Shown here in pieces: positions 34,881-44,657 of a DNA stretch of 54,346 nucleotides. Origin of the DNA: an uncultured Ectothiorhodospiraceae bacterium. GTDB taxonomy: Bacteria; Pseudomonadota; Gammaproteobacteria; UBA6429; Thiohalophilaceae. The notes beneath the pieces were generated by a model, which had not been told where the DNA came from, searched no databases, and was given only the letters and a program-made list of their open reading frames with translations. The translations under genes and the position numbers were made by a program. Each line of letters opens with the position of its first letter. Within the stretch, counting starts at the first letter, position 1. The stretch covers positions 74,153 to 128,498 of the forward strand of contig CAMYJG010000007.1 in NCBI GenBank assembly GCA_947258695.1, given 5' to 3'.

Positions 34881-35561
34881 TTATTTAGTATGTTTATTGT
34901 TTGCCAGTAATTCTTTATTTTTTTCTTCAAGTGAAGTGATTAATGCATCGATGCCTTCGGTTTTAAATTGAGTGGCAAAATTGTTTTTATAAGTCGTTAT
35001 CATGCTAATGCCTTCGACCGAGACATCGTAAATTTTCCAACCTTTTCTTGTCAGGTGCATACGGTAACGAATGGGAATAGGTTGACCGGACTCTACTTTT
35101 ACTTCAGCGCGGATAGTCAGTGATTTATCACCTTCTTTAAGTTTAATCGGGAAATAGTGAATCAGGTTTTCATCCAGTGCTTTATCTTTGTCATTTAAAT
35201 ACTCAGCCAATGCGGACGAATAAAAGCGTAAAAGCAATAAGCGGAATTGACGAATAAATTTTAACTTTTGTGGTTTTTTAGCGCGGCGCCAGTATTTACC
35301 CATCACCGCTTTTGAAGCGGCAATGAAGTCGAGATGAGGCAAAATTATTTCTTCAACCAGTGATTTCAGTTTGTCGGGCGATTGTTTTATTTCTGTGCGA
35401 TTTTCATTGATTGAGCGCAGCATTTTCGTGGTTGCGACTTTGAGCATTTCATCCGGTGGTTGAATACTGGGATTGGCTGCAGCGATGCTGTTTGAAATAA
35501 AGAGAAAACTTAAAATGACGGCAAAAAGTCCATTTTTTATGATTATTGGGGTCGCTGACAT
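34881..35561 (-). CDS. mlaC: MlaC/Ttg2D-type phospholipid-binding periplasmic protein
   Basis: 226 aa from the ATG of MSATPII, preceded by TGGAGCACAAT; an ATG 4 codons earlier lacks such a site. A signal peptide ends near SIAAA (about residue 30). The Tol-Tol/MlaC fold is visible in [60 protein letters not shown] and the [13 protein letters not shown] end. MlaC carries phospholipids between outer-membrane MlaA and inner-membrane MlaFEDB. No other mla gene is in the window, so this is an orphan or lies apart from the rest. Confidence 0.9.
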   Translation of the reverse strand: MSATPIIIKNGLFAVILSFLFISNSIAAANPSIQPPDEMLKVATTKMLRSINENRTEIKQSPDKLKSLVEEIILPHLDFIAASKAVMGKYWRRAKKPQKLKFIRQFRLLLLRFYSSALAEYLNDKDKALDENLIHYFPIKLKEGDKSLTIRAEVKVESGQPIPIRYRMHLTRKGWKIYDVSVEGISMITTYKNNFATQFKTEGIDALITSLEEKNKELLANNKHTK

Positions 35562-35647
35562 ATTGTGCTCCATTTGGACGGGACAAGTATTCGTTTAATA
35601 ATATATAGTAGCAAAGATATCACTATGACACGTAAATATTAAAATAG

Positions 35648-36685
<1,038 letters not shown>

Positions 36686-36749
36686 TTAATGACTTGGTTA
36701 TATTAGCTAAGTGATTAATAACATAGAGTAATTTTAAAGACAAAATTAA

Positions 36750-36788
36750 CTGTCATAAAAGTGTAATAAAAGTGTAATAAAGTGTTTG
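36750..36788 (+). promoter_or_regulatory. Tandem PhoB-box-like heptamers before DUF47-pit
   Basis: CTGTCAT (36750-36756), GTGTAAT (36761-36767) and GTGTAAT (36772-36778) repeat with an exact 11-base period and AAAA spacers, with a weaker fourth unit at 36782-36788. PhoB boxes are 7-bp direct repeats with 4-bp spacers and a first unit CTGTCAT, so the match is good. TATACT at 36808-36813 is a possible -10. The site is 88-126 bases before the gene. Confidence 0.75.
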
Positions 36789-36875
36789 TTATCCAATAAG
36801 CACTTTGTATACTTCGCGCCATACGAAGACTATTTCATTGATACTGAAGTTAGTATCAAACAAAGAGGTAACTGT

Positions 36876-37553
36876 ATGGCACGTACAACTATCGCGAGTC
36901 TTTTCGGCTCATCTCCCGTCGCTCCTTTACAATCTCACATGGCCAGTGTTCAGGACTGTATTGTTGAACTTATTCCATTTTTTAAAGCAGTCTTAAAAGA
37001 AGACTGGAAAAAAGCTAAAGCACAGCAAAAGAAAATTGCCAAGCTTGAAGGTGAAGCCGATAAGCTAAAGAAAAAGCTACGCTTACATTTACCAAAAAGT
37101 TTATTCATGCCTATCTCGCGTCGGGACTTACTCGAAGTACTGACCATGCAAGACAAAATTGCGAATAAATCAAAAGACATCGCGGGCATTATTATTGGTC
37201 GCAAAATGACATTTCCAAAAGAAGTGAGTGACAAGTTAATGGAATTTGTCAAACGTTGTATTGATGCATCAAAGCAAGCACAAAAAGCCATAAATGAACT
37301 CGATGAACTGGTTGAAACAGGCTTTAGTGGCCGTGAGGTGAAGCTGGTCCAGGACATGATTAAAAAGCTGGATGAAATTGAGTCTGACACGGATAAGATT
37401 CAGGTAAAAGTACGTGCCGCTTTATTTAAACAGGAAAAGGACTTACCGCCAGTAGACGTGATGTTTATGTATCGCGTGATTGATGGCATTGGAGATCTGG
37501 CTGATTTGTCACAACGTGTTGGTAGTCGCTTAGAACTCATGTTAGCGCGTTAA
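36876..37553 (+). CDS. DUF47 family (TIGR00153, PhoU-like) phosphate transport accessory protein
   Basis: 225 aa when started at MARTTIASLFGSSPVAPLQS, which has an AAGAGGTAACTGT site; an in-frame ATG 30 codons upstream would run into the promoter region and is rejected. The chain is helical throughout, with coiled-coil stretches (KAKAQQKKIAKLEGEADKLK), the PhoU-like pattern. Proteins of this family sit beside Pit transporters and appear to regulate or assist them. It is 14 bases ahead of pit and preceded by a Pho box. Confidence 0.93.
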   Translation: MARTTIASLFGSSPVAPLQSHMASVQDCIVELIPFFKAVLKEDWKKAKAQQKKIAKLEGEADKLKKKLRLHLPKSLFMPISRRDLLEVLTMQDKIANKSKDIAGIIIGRKMTFPKEVSDKLMEFVKRCIDASKQAQKAINELDELVETGFSGREVKLVQDMIKKLDEIESDTDKIQVKVRAALFKQEKDLPPVDVMFMYRVIDGIGDLADLSQRVGSRLELMLAR

Positions 37554-37567
37554 GGGGAAGAGTTGTT

Positions 37568-38821
37568 ATGGAATATGGAATGATCTTCCTTGGATTAGCG
37601 ATTGTCTTTGGTCTATTTATGGCCTGGGGTATCGGTGCAAATGATGTTGCTAATGCCATGGGAACATCTGTTGGTTCTGGAGCTATTACAATTAAACAGG
37701 CTGTTCTAATTGCAGCCATTTTTGAATTTGCCGGTGCATTTTTAGCGGGTGGCCAGGTTACAAAAACTATTCGTAAAGGCATCGTTGATGCAGACATACT
37801 CTCAAGTACTCCAGAGTTACTGGTGTTCGGTATGCTTGCCGCGTTACTTGCTGCGGGTATCTGGTTATTAGTTGCTTCACGCTTTGGTTGGCCAGTGTCT
37901 ACGACACATACCATAGTTGGTGCAATCGTTGGTTTTGCAGCAGTTGGTATTGGATTTGAAGCTGTACATTGGGGCAAAGTTGGCACTATTGTTATGAGTT
38001 GGGTGGTTTCGCCTGCTTTAGCTGGTGCCCTTTCATATTGGCTATTCCGTAGTGTGCAAAAGTTCATACTGAATACAGAACATCCTTTTGAAAACGCAAA
38101 ACGCTATGTACCTTACTATATCTTTTTAACAGGCTTTATGATCGCGCTTGTTACCATGTTTAAGGGACTTAAACATATTGGTTTAGAAACCTCGGTGGCT
38201 CAAAACTATGGCATGGCATTCATTTTTGGTTTGGTTACCATGTTTGTGAGCATGCATTTTACCCGTAAGATCAAAATTAAACCCGAAGTGGATAAAGACT
38301 TCCATTTTGCTAACGTAGAACGTGTGTTTGGTGTTCTCATGGTTGTAACGGCATGTGCTATGGCCTTTGCCCATGGTTCGAATGATGTGGCAAATGCAAT
38401 TGGTCCGGTTGCAGCAATCGTCGGTATTGTTCAAAGTGATGGCGAAGTTACAACTAAGTCTATGACACCCATCTGGATTTTGATCCTAGGTGGCGTTGGT
38501 ATTGTTGCTGGCTTAATGATGTATGGTAAGCACGTTATTGCAACCATTGGTAAAAATATTACCGAGTTGACACCAAGCCGTGGATTTGCTGCAACATTGG
38601 CTGCGGCAACAACTGTTGTTATTGCATCAGGTACAGGGTTACCAATTTCTACTACACATACTTTAGTGGGGGCAGTATTAGGTGTTGGGTTAGCGCGAGG
38701 TATTGGTGCACTTAATTTAACGGTAGTACGGACTATATTCCTCTCCTGGATTGTCACCTTACCCGCAGGTGCTTTAATGTCGATCGCCTTTTTCTTTATG
38801 TTCAAAAGCATATTTGGTTAA
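37568..38821 (+). CDS. pit: Low-affinity inorganic phosphate transporter Pit
   Basis: 417 aa with ten or more membrane segments. The duplicated Pit signatures are present: GANDVANAMGTSVGSGAIT near the N-terminus and AHGSNDVANAIGPVAAIVG in the second half, and the paired GWPVSTTHTIVGAIVGF and GLPISTTHTLVGAVLGV motifs. It brings metal-phosphate complexes in with protons. A strong ribosome-binding site (AAGGGGAAGAG) precedes it. The tandem with DUF47 is the classic orfA-pit arrangement. A hairpin follows. Confidence 0.95.
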   Translation: MEYGMIFLGLAIVFGLFMAWGIGANDVANAMGTSVGSGAITIKQAVLIAAIFEFAGAFLAGGQVTKTIRKGIVDADILSSTPELLVFGMLAALLAAGIWLLVASRFGWPVSTTHTIVGAIVGFAAVGIGFEAVHWGKVGTIVMSWVVSPALAGALSYWLFRSVQKFILNTEHPFENAKRYVPYYIFLTGFMIALVTMFKGLKHIGLETSVAQNYGMAFIFGLVTMFVSMHFTRKIKIKPEVDKDFHFANVERVFGVLMVVTACAMAFAHGSNDVANAIGPVAAIVGIVQSDGEVTTKSMTPIWILILGGVGIVAGLMMYGKHVIATIGKNITELTPSRGFAATLAAATTVVIASGTGLPISTTHTLVGAVLGVGLARGIGALNLTVVRTIFLSWIVTLPAGALMSIAFFFMFKSIFG

Positions 38822-38833
38822 AGATTTATGACA

Positions 38834-38859
38834 ATACAGGCTGTATTGCCAGCCTGTAT
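38834..38859 (+). terminator. Hairpin downstream of pit
   Basis: Perfect 9-bp stem ATACAGGCT / AGCCTGTAT with an 8-base loop, 13 bases after the stop. The sequence after it is only moderately T-rich, so termination strength is uncertain; it may also be a 3'-end stabiliser. Confidence 0.5.
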
Positions 38860-38919
38860 GCCCACTATTTCTATTTAGCTAATCAATATTCATTAATATT
38901 CTTGTTTAAATTATACTGA

Positions 38920-38948
38920 CTGTCATATTCTTGTAATGAAAATGTAGT
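38920..38948 (+). promoter_or_regulatory. PhoB-box-like heptamers immediately before ppk
   Basis: CTGTCAT (38920-38926), TTGTAAT (38931-38937) and ATGTAGT (38942-38948) repeat with an exact 11-base period, as before pit. The last unit ends 12 bases before the ppk ATG and TATATT lies at 38951-38956. If this is the promoter, transcription would begin at or next to the start codon. Confidence 0.65.
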
Positions 38949-38960
38949 CTTATATTTAGT

Positions 38961-41036
38961 ATGGATGATATTGACTTGAAAGACCCTGAACTTTATTTAA
39001 ACCGAGAACTCAGCCTGATTCAGTTTCAAAGGCGTGTGCTTGCACAGGCGTCGGATGAGTCCGTGCCATTACTGGAGCGTTTACGCTTTCTTTGTATAAG
39101 TGGTAGTAACCTGGATGAGTTTTTTCAGATCAGGGTAGCCGGTTTGATGCATCGGGCTGCACTGGAATCATCCAGTGGTGATTATGAACATATCACACCA
39201 GAACAAGCACTTCAGCAAATTCGGGAAGAAGCGCATGATTTTGTCGATGAACAGTACCGGGTGTTGAATGACATTTTATTACCCGCATTGGAAGAAGAAG
39301 GTATTCATTTCTTAAAGCGCACAGAGTGGGATGAGAAAAGAGCAGGCTGGATTAAAAGATATTTTACCGGTCAAATTGCGCCGGTACTGAGCCCTTTAGG
39401 GCTTGATCATTCGCATCCTTTCCCGCGTGTTTTTAATATGACGCTTAACTTTATTATTTCACTGCAGGGAAAAGATGCTTTCGGACGGGATAGTCGAATT
39501 GCGATTGTGCAAGCACCCCGAAGTTTACCGCGGATGATTAAATTACCCGATGATTATTCAGACGATGATGAATTTGTTCTATTAAGTTCAATGATTCATG
39601 CTCATATCAGTGATTTATTTCCTGGTATGGATGTCACAGGTTGCCATCAATTTCGTGTTACGCGTGATAGTGACTTATTTGTTGATGAAGAAGAAATTGT
39701 AGATTTGATGCGCGCAATTAAAGGTGAATTGTCCTCTCGTCGATTGACCGATGCTGTTCGACTTGAGGTTGCAGATAATTGTACAGAGGAAGCCGCTAAA
39801 TTTTTACTTAAGAAATTCCAGTTAAGCAATGATGATCTTTACCAGGTAAATGGGCCTGTGAATGTTAGTCGCTTCCTTGAAATGATTGATTTAGTCGATC
39901 GACCAGATTTGAAGTTTGCACCCTTTACACCGGGTATACCAAAACGATTACTAAATTCGCCTGATATGTTTGACGTGATTCAAAACGGCGATATATTATT
40001 AAACCATCCTTTTGAATCATTTGCACCGGTTGTTAATTTTTTAAAACAAGCCGCAAGCGATCCTAAAGTTCTGGCAATAAAACAAACGTTGTATAGAACA
40101 GGTGCAAATTCTCCCCTGGTTGAGGCATTAGTCGAAGCAGCAAAAGCCGGCAAAGAAGTCACCGTTGTTGTTGAATTACGCGCCAGGTTTGACGAAGCAG
40201 CAAACATTGAGCAGGCATCGCGCTTACAGGAAGCCGGCGCGCATGTAGTATATGGTGTGGTGGGTTTTAAAACGCATGCCAAAATGTTACTGGTGGTCAG
40301 ACGTGAAGGACGCACAGTCAAACGCTATGTACACATCGGCACTGGTAATTATCATGCCGGTAATGCACGCGTCTATACCGATTATGGATTTTTAAGTTGC
40401 GATAAAGATATTGGTGAAGATGTACATAAAGTTTTCTTACAATTAACAGGCCTGGGTAAAGCAACCAAGCTAAAAAAATTACTACAAGCGCCTTTTACGC
40501 TTCATAAAGAGCTGATTAAGTTAATTGAGCAAGAAGAAGAAAATGCAAAAGCGGGTAAAGCTGCTCGCATTATTATTAAAGTCAATTCACTCGTTGAGAC
40601 TAAAATTATTCGTTCTTTATATAGTGCATCACAAGCAGGTGTGAAAATCGATTTAATTGTTCGGGGCACTTGTCGCTTAAAACCAGGTTTGAAAGGTGTC
40701 TCAGATAATATACAGGTTCGTTCGATCGTCGGACGGTTTCTTGAGCACCCTCGTATTTATTATTTTGAAAACGAAGGTGAACCGAAGGTATTTTGTTCAA
40801 GTGCAGACTGGATGGACAGAAATTTCTTTAAGCGTGTTGAAGTGTGTTTCCCTGTAGAAGATGAAGCATTGAAAAAACAATTAATCAAAGATGGTTTGAT
40901 GGTTTATTTATCCGATAACACACAGGCATGGCAATTACTCTCTGATGGAAGTTATAAACGCATTCAGCCAGCAAGTAATCAAAAAGAACGCTCAGCACAA
41001 AAAACATTATTAGAAAAAATTGCGGCAGAAATTTAG
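38961..41036 (+). CDS. ppk1: Polyphosphate kinase 1
   Basis: 691 aa, the normal Ppk1 length. The head domain starts PELYLNRELSLIQFQRRVL; the two phospholipase-D-like domains carry GFKTHAKMLLVVRR (His near residue 437, the probable phospho-acceptor) and VHIGTGNYHAGNARVYTDYG, with a second His region in VGRFLEHPRIYYFEN. It polymerises the gamma phosphate of ATP into polyphosphate at the membrane. No Shine-Dalgarno sequence precedes the ATG and no later Met occurs before residue ~75, so the start looks leaderless. It converges on ppx with 9 bases between the stop codons. Confidence 0.96.
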   Translation: MDDIDLKDPELYLNRELSLIQFQRRVLAQASDESVPLLERLRFLCISGSNLDEFFQIRVAGLMHRAALESSSGDYEHITPEQALQQIREEAHDFVDEQYRVLNDILLPALEEEGIHFLKRTEWDEKRAGWIKRYFTGQIAPVLSPLGLDHSHPFPRVFNMTLNFIISLQGKDAFGRDSRIAIVQAPRSLPRMIKLPDDYSDDDEFVLLSSMIHAHISDLFPGMDVTGCHQFRVTRDSDLFVDEEEIVDLMRAIKGELSSRRLTDAVRLEVADNCTEEAAKFLLKKFQLSNDDLYQVNGPVNVSRFLEMIDLVDRPDLKFAPFTPGIPKRLLNSPDMFDVIQNGDILLNHPFESFAPVVNFLKQAASDPKVLAIKQTLYRTGANSPLVEALVEAAKAGKEVTVVVELRARFDEAANIEQASRLQEAGAHVVYGVVGFKTHAKMLLVVRREGRTVKRYVHIGTGNYHAGNARVYTDYGFLSCDKDIGEDVHKVFLQLTGLGKATKLKKLLQAPFTLHKELIKLIEQEEENAKAGKAARIIIKVNSLVETKIIRSLYSASQAGVKIDLIVRGTCRLKPGLKGVSDNIQVRSIVGRFLEHPRIYYFENEGEPKVFCSSADWMDRNFFKRVEVCFPVEDEALKKQLIKDGLMVYLSDNTQAWQLLSDGSYKRIQPASNQKERSAQKTLLEKIAAEI

Positions 41037-41045
41037 AGCAAGTAA

Positions 41046-42569
41046 TTACTTCAACTTAAGATTAAAATCACTTTTCTCTAATAGTTGTTTTTCATACAAA
41101 AGATCAGCATGTATTAAGGTATGTGTATCCAGCCAATCTTTGGGAAAGGTAACATTTAGTCCATTCTTTTTAGCTTCAAACTGGATATCTTTAATGGATA
41201 CTTCTCCTCGGCTACGATGAAAAATAATGGCCAGGCGTAAAATAATAACAAGATTAATTGCGGCCTCAGTATACTTATCTGGTAAAGTATCAAATAATTC
41301 AAGATTAAATTTTTGTCGATGGAGCTGTATTAAAACAGCGAGGAATTCTTGATCCTGGTATGAAAAGCCGGGCATATCAGAATTTTTTGCCAGGTAAGCG
41401 CCATGTTTATGATACCCCGCATGCGCGATTGTCAGGCCAACCTCATGTAACAGCGCCGCCCAGCGTAATATATTTTTATATTTTTGCTTGTTGATATCCC
41501 ATGCTTTTCCAAGCTCTGTGAATATATCATTTGCAGTTAATGCAACATTAGAAGCATGCTCAGCCTGGATTGAATAGCGCTCTATCATCCTTTGTACCGT
41601 GTTTTCACGCACGTCTTCATGTTTTATTCTACCCAACAAATCATAAAGCAGGCCTTCACGCAACGCGCCATCTGATGTATCCATACTCTTGATGTTTAAT
41701 GATTTAATAATGGCATTTAAGACAACAAAGCCGCCAATAAACACGGGACGACGTTCATCGCTTAATCCTTTTAGATCCAGTTTGTCGATATGACCACACT
41801 CGATAATTCGATCACTCAATTGTTTCATTGCTTTTTGAGTGATATGTGATTCTTCCATACCTTCATTTCTAATAACATTGGCAATAGAACGAATACTACC
41901 TGAGGTACCAATGACTTCTTTCCAGCCCATATTTAAAAAAGGAAAGGTGACGCGTTCAAGTTCACGACGGGCAAAAATATCTGCTTTTTTTAATTGCTTT
42001 TTAGTTATCGTTCCATCTGCAAAAAATTTTCGAGTCATGCTGACACAGCCCATAAAAAGACTTTCCATCATCAGTGGATCAAATTTTTCACCAATAATGG
42101 TCTCGGTACTACCCCCACCTATGTCAATAACAAGGCGTGTTTTTTTATCATCGGTGGCGATGGTGTGTGAGGCGCCAAGGTAAACAAGACGCGCTTCCTC
42201 AATACCTGAAATAATATGGATTGAATGACCTAAAAGTGTTTGTGCTTGTTTTAAAAACTTTGATGAGTTTTTAGCTTTGCGAAGCGTATTGGTGCCGACT
42301 ATACGGACATTATGAGGTTGTAGTTCCTTTAACCGTTGACCGAACCGTTCAAGACAGGCCAGGGCTATTTTTTGAGAATCTTGTGATAAGTTATTTTTTT
42401 CATCAAGCCCCGCGCCAAGACGAACCATTTCTTTTAGTCTGTCAATTATCTGAAGGCTGCCATCATCGGCTAGTCGTGCCACAATCATGTGAAAGCTGTT
42501 TGAGCCAAGATCAACCGCTGCAAGCATGCTATTCGTGTCTGTATTATTATTGGTTTTTAACTGCGTCAT
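41046..42569 (-). CDS. ppx: Exopolyphosphatase Ppx/GppA family
   Basis: 507 aa. The actin-like ATPase fold begins AAVDLGSNSFHMIVARL, and RLVIDIGGGSTETIIGE is the second phosphate-binding loop; SGIEEARLVYLGASH and TSGSIRSIANVIR are further family blocks. The C-terminal HD-like region (ALLHEVGLTIAHAGYHKHGA) matches long Ppx rather than short GppA-only forms. It degrades polyphosphate from the ends, or hydrolyses pppGpp. Its proximity to ppk supports Ppx. I saw no Pho box ahead of it. Confidence 0.93.
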   Translation of the reverse strand: MTQLKTNNNTDTNSMLAAVDLGSNSFHMIVARLADDGSLQIIDRLKEMVRLGAGLDEKNNLSQDSQKIALACLERFGQRLKELQPHNVRIVGTNTLRKAKNSSKFLKQAQTLLGHSIHIISGIEEARLVYLGASHTIATDDKKTRLVIDIGGGSTETIIGEKFDPLMMESLFMGCVSMTRKFFADGTITKKQLKKADIFARRELERVTFPFLNMGWKEVIGTSGSIRSIANVIRNEGMEESHITQKAMKQLSDRIIECGHIDKLDLKGLSDERRPVFIGGFVVLNAIIKSLNIKSMDTSDGALREGLLYDLLGRIKHEDVRENTVQRMIERYSIQAEHASNVALTANDIFTELGKAWDINKQKYKNILRWAALLHEVGLTIAHAGYHKHGAYLAKNSDMPGFSYQDQEFLAVLIQLHRQKFNLELFDTLPDKYTEAAINLVIILRLAIIFHRSRGEVSIKDIQFEAKKNGLNVTFPKDWLDTHTLIHADLLYEKQLLEKSDFNLKLK

Positions 42570-42653
42570 TATTTTATTAGTTGAATGATCGTCACTTAAG
42601 TATAATACATGAGAGTAATATATAATTCTTGTTAAGTAAAAACGGTTTAATTT

Positions 42654-43505
42654 ATGTCAGACATTTTTGATTTTGGTAAAAAAGTTGATGATTATGCGGT
42701 AATGGGTAATCCCATCTCACATAGTAAGTCGCCCTCGATTCATTCACTTTTTGCTGAACAAACTCAGCAGTCTCTGTTATATACGGCAATACATGTTGAC
42801 GTTGGTGGCTTCGATCAGGCAGTAGGTAATTTTGCTGCCTCAGGCGGTAAGGGTTTAAATATCACGGTACCGTTTAAACAGGAAGCCTGGGATCTGGTTA
42901 CACAGCGTAGTGAGCGGGCTGAACGTGCCGGCGCAGTTAATACCATTAAAATTGATGGCAGCCAGTTGTATGGTGATAACACCGATGGCGTGGGCCTGGT
43001 CAACGATCTCACAATCAATAATGATATTGAGCTGAAAGATAAAAGTATTTTACTTATGGGGGCAGGTGGTGCGGCACGAGGTGTATTAATTCCTCTTTTA
43101 AAACAAAATCCTTCTCTCTTGTTTATTGCCAACCGGACTCCCGATCGGGCGAAAGACCTGGCATCAGATTTTTCTGATGCAGGAAATATTAGTGGTGGTG
43201 GTTATGACGCAATTAAAGATATGAAATTTGATGTGGTCATCAATGCAACTGCAGCCAGTTTGCAAGGTGAGTTACCACCGTTACCAGACACATTATTAAA
43301 TGAGGGGGCAAGTTGTTACGACATGATGTATGGCGCTAAACCCACTACATTTATGGACTGGGCAACTAAGCATCAGGCCGCAAAAGTGATGGATGGTTTA
43401 GGCATGTTAGTGGAGCAGGCTGCAGAGTCATTTTTTCTCTGGCGTAATGTTAAGCCTGAAACAAAAACTGTTATAGAAAAGTTACGTAAAGAACTTCTAG
43501 AATAA
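42654..43505 (+). CDS. aroE: Shikimate dehydrogenase (NADP+)
   Basis: 283 aa. AVMGNPISHSKSPSIHSLF binds shikimate, NITVPFKQEAW holds the catalytic Lys, GDNTDGVGLVNDL the catalytic Asp, and LLMGAGGAARGVLIPLL the NADP-binding loop with NRTPDRA nearby. DGLGMLVEQAAESFFLW is the final helix. It reduces 3-dehydroshikimate in aromatic amino acid synthesis. It is divergent from ppx across an 84-base gap. Confidence 0.95.
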   Translation: MSDIFDFGKKVDDYAVMGNPISHSKSPSIHSLFAEQTQQSLLYTAIHVDVGGFDQAVGNFAASGGKGLNITVPFKQEAWDLVTQRSERAERAGAVNTIKIDGSQLYGDNTDGVGLVNDLTINNDIELKDKSILLMGAGGAARGVLIPLLKQNPSLLFIANRTPDRAKDLASDFSDAGNISGGGYDAIKDMKFDVVINATAASLQGELPPLPDTLLNEGASCYDMMYGAKPTTFMDWATKHQAAKVMDGLGMLVEQAAESFFLWRNVKPETKTVIEKLRKELLE

Positions 43506-43571
43506 TTTTATTTTGCATCCTTATTCCAGGCTGAATTAAAATGAAAATAGTATGAGTGGAAACGTAGTTAA

Positions 43572-43865
43572 CTAACTATCACTTTTGTATGAACGTAATA
43601 TTTCTACAATCTCTACTTTGTATGATTTATACCATTTAGCTATTCCAAGATTTTGTGCTATTAAATGCCTGGCGTCTTGTTTCCATTTTTTTATCTGATC
43701 AAGATCTTGCCAATATGATATTGAAATTTCATGATTATCTTCAGTAACAGAAATGAATTCAGCACAGGAATATTGGTTAATTGCGAGTTTTCTCATTTGA
43801 GATGCCATTTCACCGTATTGATGATCAAGCTCTTTTATCTCTGCTCTGAAAATAACGGCGTACAT
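43572..43865 (-). CDS. Antibiotic biosynthesis monooxygenase-like (ABM) protein
   Basis: 97 aa dimeric alpha-beta barrel half. It starts YAVIFRAEIKELDHQYGEMA and has EISISYWQDLDQIKKWKQDA then HLIAQNLGIAKWYKSYKVEI, the usual ABM/DUF1330-like pattern. Such small enzymes act on quinones or haem, or are of unknown activity. It lies between aroE (convergent) and the coiled-coil gene of the envelope operon, 2 bases apart from the latter, so it may be the last gene of that operon. Confidence 0.82.
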   Translation of the reverse strand: MYAVIFRAEIKELDHQYGEMASQMRKLAINQYSCAEFISVTEDNHEISISYWQDLDQIKKWKQDARHLIAQNLGIAKWYKSYKVEIVEILRSYKSDS

Positions 43866-43867
43866 AG

Positions 43868-44197
43868 TTAAAAAATAGCGCCAATAAATTTTTCGCTGAT
43901 AATATCAATCAGGCCAATCGATAGTTTTTCCAAGTTTGCTCGCGAATTAATTTCTTCAGATAATAAGTACTGTTCAACGACTCTTTTGCGCGCATCAATC
44001 AACGATTGTAATTCATCATCATCAATTTCATTTTTACTGCGCATAATTAGCCATTTTTCAAGTTTTTTACCGGTTTCTTTGATGACCTCGCTGCTTTCAT
44101 TTTTTGCCTGGCTTAACATTTTTTTAAACGATGATTTAATTAAGTCCAGCGCTTCATCGCCTGTTTCTTTAAGTATGTTTTCAATTTCAGATGACAA
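43868..44197 (-). CDS. Small helical protein of unknown function
   Basis: 109 aa, highly charged and helical, no signal peptide. EALDLIKSSFKKMLSQAKN, EVIKETGKKLEKWLIMRSKN and DDDELQSLIDARKRVVEQY suggest a long coiled coil or helical bundle. I recognise no family. It is 15 bases downstream of the lipoprotein gene and 2 bases ahead of the ABM gene, so it belongs to the same transcript, perhaps as a cytoplasmic partner of the envelope proteins. Confidence 0.65.
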   Translation of the reverse strand: MSSEIENILKETGDEALDLIKSSFKKMLSQAKNESSEVIKETGKKLEKWLIMRSKNEIDDDELQSLIDARKRVVEQYLLSEEINSRANLEKLSIGLIDIISEKFIGAIF

Positions 44198-44212
44198 GGT
44201 TAAATCTCCTGG

Positions 44213-44644
44213 TTACTTTTTAACACGCGATAATTCACCGGCAATTGCATAAGAATAATTCTTTAGTATTTGCTCAAGATGTTCGCCCGCCCATGCTTTA
44301 CTGAAATTCTTGTTACGTTTTTTAGCTAAATTACAGTCAGCTTCAAATTGCTCTTTTAATATAGCGACAGCACGTGCACCCGTATTATCTTTATTGTCTT
44401 TTGATTGCGCATAAACCAGTGCTTCTCTAAATTTCAAATCACCGCTGTCACACACGGACAGCAATTTTTTTGCATCCCATGGCTTACTTTTACTGGCTGT
44501 AAAATCGTGGATGAACTTTACATGAAAAGCTTGTAGTTTAGTAAAGTTCTCATGACGCGTGGCATCATAATGCGAGGTAAATAATCCGCAACCCGTTAAA
44601 AATATTAATACTACAACAGCTAAATAATTGATTTTTAATTTCAT
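44213..44644 (-). CDS. Lipoprotein of unknown function
   Basis: 143 aa from MKLKINYLAVVV, preceded by AGAGAAG; an in-frame ATG 8 codons earlier overlaps the upstream gene and is less likely. The lipobox is FLTGC (Cys19). The mature part is helical (YDATRHENFTKLQAFHVKFI, WDAKKLLSVCDSGDLKFREA, AVAILKEQFEADCNLAKKRN). Two further Cys are present. No family is recognised. The gene lies 13 bases after the peptidoglycan-binding gene. Confidence 0.72.
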   Translation of the reverse strand: MKLKINYLAVVVLIFLTGCGLFTSHYDATRHENFTKLQAFHVKFIHDFTASKSKPWDAKKLLSVCDSGDLKFREALVYAQSKDNKDNTGARAVAILKEQFEADCNLAKKRNKNFSKAWAGEHLEQILKNYSYAIAGELSRVKK

Positions 44645-44657
44645 ATTCTTCTCTGTA

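Noticed and set aside
36786-36875. A longer start for the DUF47 gene at 36786
   Set aside because: It would place coding sequence over the candidate -10 and just after the Pho box; the ATG at 36876 has a good ribosome-binding site and gives the family's usual N-terminus.
38366-38385. A tRNA-like GGTTCGAAT stretch
   Set aside because: It lies inside the pit coding sequence at the conserved HGSNDVAN motif and has no surrounding cloverleaf.
42570-42653. A Pho box before ppx or aroE
   Set aside because: No heptamer series with an 11-base period could be found in this gap.
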